A stretch of DNA of 5,919 nt from SZAS-103 sp038323475 (GTDB lineage: Bacteria > Pseudomonadota > Gammaproteobacteria > Xanthomonadales > Xanthomonadaceae). Position 1 is the stretch's first letter; every line of letters starts with the position of its first letter. The stretch spans positions 1 to 5,919 of the forward strand of contig JBBQHA010000175.1 in NCBI GenBank assembly GCA_038323475.1. The letters are read 5' to 3'. A program made the translations under genes and the position numbers. This document shows, piece by piece, positions 4,949 to 5,919 of the stretch. The notes under the pieces are model-generated. The model worked only from the letters and a program-made list of their open reading frames with translations. It searched no databases and was not told the origin of the DNA.

Positions 4949-5839
4949 ATGAGCTGGCTGCAAAAACTCATGCCGTCGCGCATCCGCACCGAGGGCGGCA
5001 ACAAGCGCAATGTCCCCGAGGGACTGTGGGAGAAATGCGAGAAGTGCGGTTCCGTGCTGTACGGGCCCGAACTCGAGCGCAACCTCGAGGTCTGCCCGAA
5101 GTGCGGCCACCATCGTCCGATCGGGGCGCGTTCGCGCCTCGCCAGCTTCCTCGATCCGGAGTCGACCGCCGAGATCGCGGCCGACCTCGCGCCGACCGAT
5201 CCGCTGAAGTTCCGCGACAGCAAGAAATACGTCGACCGCATCAAGTCCACCCAGAAGGCGACCGGCGAGAAGGACGCGCTGATCGTCATGCGCGGCAGCC
5301 TGAAAGGGCAGGGCGTGGTCGCCGCCGCGTTCGAGTTCCGCTACATGGGTGGTTCGATGGGTTCGGTGGTCGGCGAGAAATTCGCCCGCGCGGCCGAGCT
5401 TGCGCTGGCCGACCGGGTGCCGCTGGTGTGCTTCACCGCGAGCGGCGGCGCGCGCATGCAGGAAGGACTGTTCTCGCTGATGCAGATGGCCAAGACCTCG
5501 GCAACGCTCGCGCGACTGCGCGCGGCCGGCGTTCCCTACATCGTCGTGCTCACCCATCCAACCACTGGTGGCGTCTCCGCCAGCCTCGCGATGCTCGGCG
5601 ACATCAACCTCGCCGAACCTTATGCGCTGATCGGTTTCGCCGGACCGCGCGTGATCGAGCAGACCGTGCGCGAAACGCTGCCGGAAGGCTTCCAGCGTTC
5701 CGAATTCCTGGTCGAACACGGCGCCGTCGATCTCATCGTCGACCGCCGCGAAATGCGCGACCGGATCGCCGCATTGCTCGCGCTGTTGCTGCGCGCGCCG
5801 ATGCCGGCAGAATCCGCCACCGTCGCGGCCGGGACATGA
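4949..5839 (+). CDS. accD: Acetyl-CoA carboxylase carboxyltransferase subunit beta AccD
   Basis: AccD with AccA forms the carboxyltransferase that moves the carboxyl group from carboxybiotin on AccB to acetyl-CoA, giving malonyl-CoA for fatty acid synthesis in the cytoplasm. The protein is complete at 296 residues, as usual for the family. The N-terminal zinc ribbon has C30 and C33 (CEKC) and C49 and C52 (CPKC). The crotonase-like carboxyltransferase core follows, with GGSMGSVVGEKFARA (134-148), the glycine-rich SGGARMQEG (165-173) and PTTGGVSAS (204-212), which help form the oxyanion and CoA sites. The start MSWLQKLMPSRIR is typical. The last codon TGA overlaps the next gene's ATG. accD near truA and trpF matches pseudomonad gene order, where folC normally comes next; here glmM does. 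Confidence 0.98.
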   Translation: MSWLQKLMPSRIRTEGGNKRNVPEGLWEKCEKCGSVLYGPELERNLEVCPKCGHHRPIGARSRLASFLDPESTAEIAADLAPTDPLKFRDSKKYVDRIKSTQKATGEKDALIVMRGSLKGQGVVAAAFEFRYMGGSMGSVVGEKFARAAELALADRVPLVCFTASGGARMQEGLFSLMQMAKTSATLARLRAAGVPYIVVLTHPTTGGVSASLAMLGDINLAEPYALIGFAGPRVIEQTVRETLPEGFQRSEFLVEHGAVDLIVDRREMRDRIAALLALLLRAPMPAESATVAAGT

Positions 5840-5919
5840 CCGCCATGAGCGCGCGCCGCCACTTCGGTACCGATGGCATCCGCGGTCGCGTCGGCGAAGG
5901 CCCGATCTCGGCCGACTTC
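5836..5919 (+). CDS. glmM: Phosphoglucosamine mutase GlmM, N-terminal 28 codons only
   Basis: GlmM converts glucosamine-6-phosphate to glucosamine-1-phosphate on the way to UDP-GlcNAc, needed for peptidoglycan and lipopolysaccharide. The visible part contains HFGTDGIRGRVGEGPIS (9-25), the characteristic GlmM start (compare KYFGTDGIRGRVG in many species). The catalytic serine, near residue 100, lies beyond the window. Two starts are possible: ATG 5836, which overlaps the accD stop as ATGA, and ATG 5845 (MSARRHFG), which fits the usual N-terminus better. Overlap with accD suggests cotranscription. A related alpha-phosphohexomutase is possible, but the N-terminal motif favours GlmM. Confidence 0.88.
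   Translation, partial: MTAMSARRHFGTDGIRGRVGEGPISADF

Noticed and set aside
4883..5719. Long minus-strand frame opposite accD
   Set aside because: It is the antisense shadow of a complete AccD with all motifs; no recognisable domain.

Overview
The window is GC-rich and comes from a gammaproteobacterium. The gene order fimV, truA, trpF, trpB, trpA, accD, all on the + strand, together with the protein sequences, points to the Xanthomonadales/Lysobacterales. In that order trpFBA sits between truA and accD, away from trpEGDC. The assignment rests on gene order and motif recognition only.

Layout. Positions 1-908 hold the C-terminal part of FimV, a polar inner-membrane hub for type IV pili. A 183-base gap (909-1091) contains a hairpin and an unused Shine-Dalgarno-like run. 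Then come truA (tRNA pseudouridine 38-40 synthase, 1092-1859), trpF (phosphoribosylanthranilate isomerase, 1903-2589) and trpB (tryptophan synthase beta, 2586-3803), with trpF and trpB overlapping by ATGA. A 262-base gap (3804-4065) separates trpB from trpA (tryptophan synthase alpha, 4066-4893). accD (acetyl-CoA carboxylase beta, 4949-5839) follows behind a possible extended -10 promoter. It overlaps by ATGA the first 28 codons of glmM (phosphoglucosamine mutase), which runs off the right edge. The housekeeping genes look intact and keep their active-site residues.

The unusual part is the trpB-trpA gap. trpB and trpA encode the two subunits of one alpha2-beta2 enzyme and are normally adjacent and often translationally coupled. 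Here they are separated by a REP-like hairpin with 29-base arms (3805-3886), then by eleven tandem copies of a 17-base unit (3880-4065). The trpA start codon is the start position of the twelfth, in-register copy. Every unit carries ATGA or GTGA. Because 17 is one less than a multiple of three, each unit reads as a six-codon mini-ORF (such as MTRVVG or MKRLMR) whose TGA overlaps the next unit's start. The last mini-ORF's TGA overlaps the ATG of trpA. The result is an unbroken relay of stop/start overlaps ending at trpA. One 16-base unit lengthens its own mini-ORF, which still ends at a later overlap. The hairpin-proximal units are identical and the trpA-proximal ones are diverged, which suggests growth from the hairpin side. 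A function in relaying ribosomes to trpA is an inference. The geometry is read directly from the sequence.

The trpF-trpB junction carries nearly the same short motif as the trpA start (14 of 15 bases), so the array may have grown out of an ordinary coupled trpB/trpA junction next to an inserted hairpin element.
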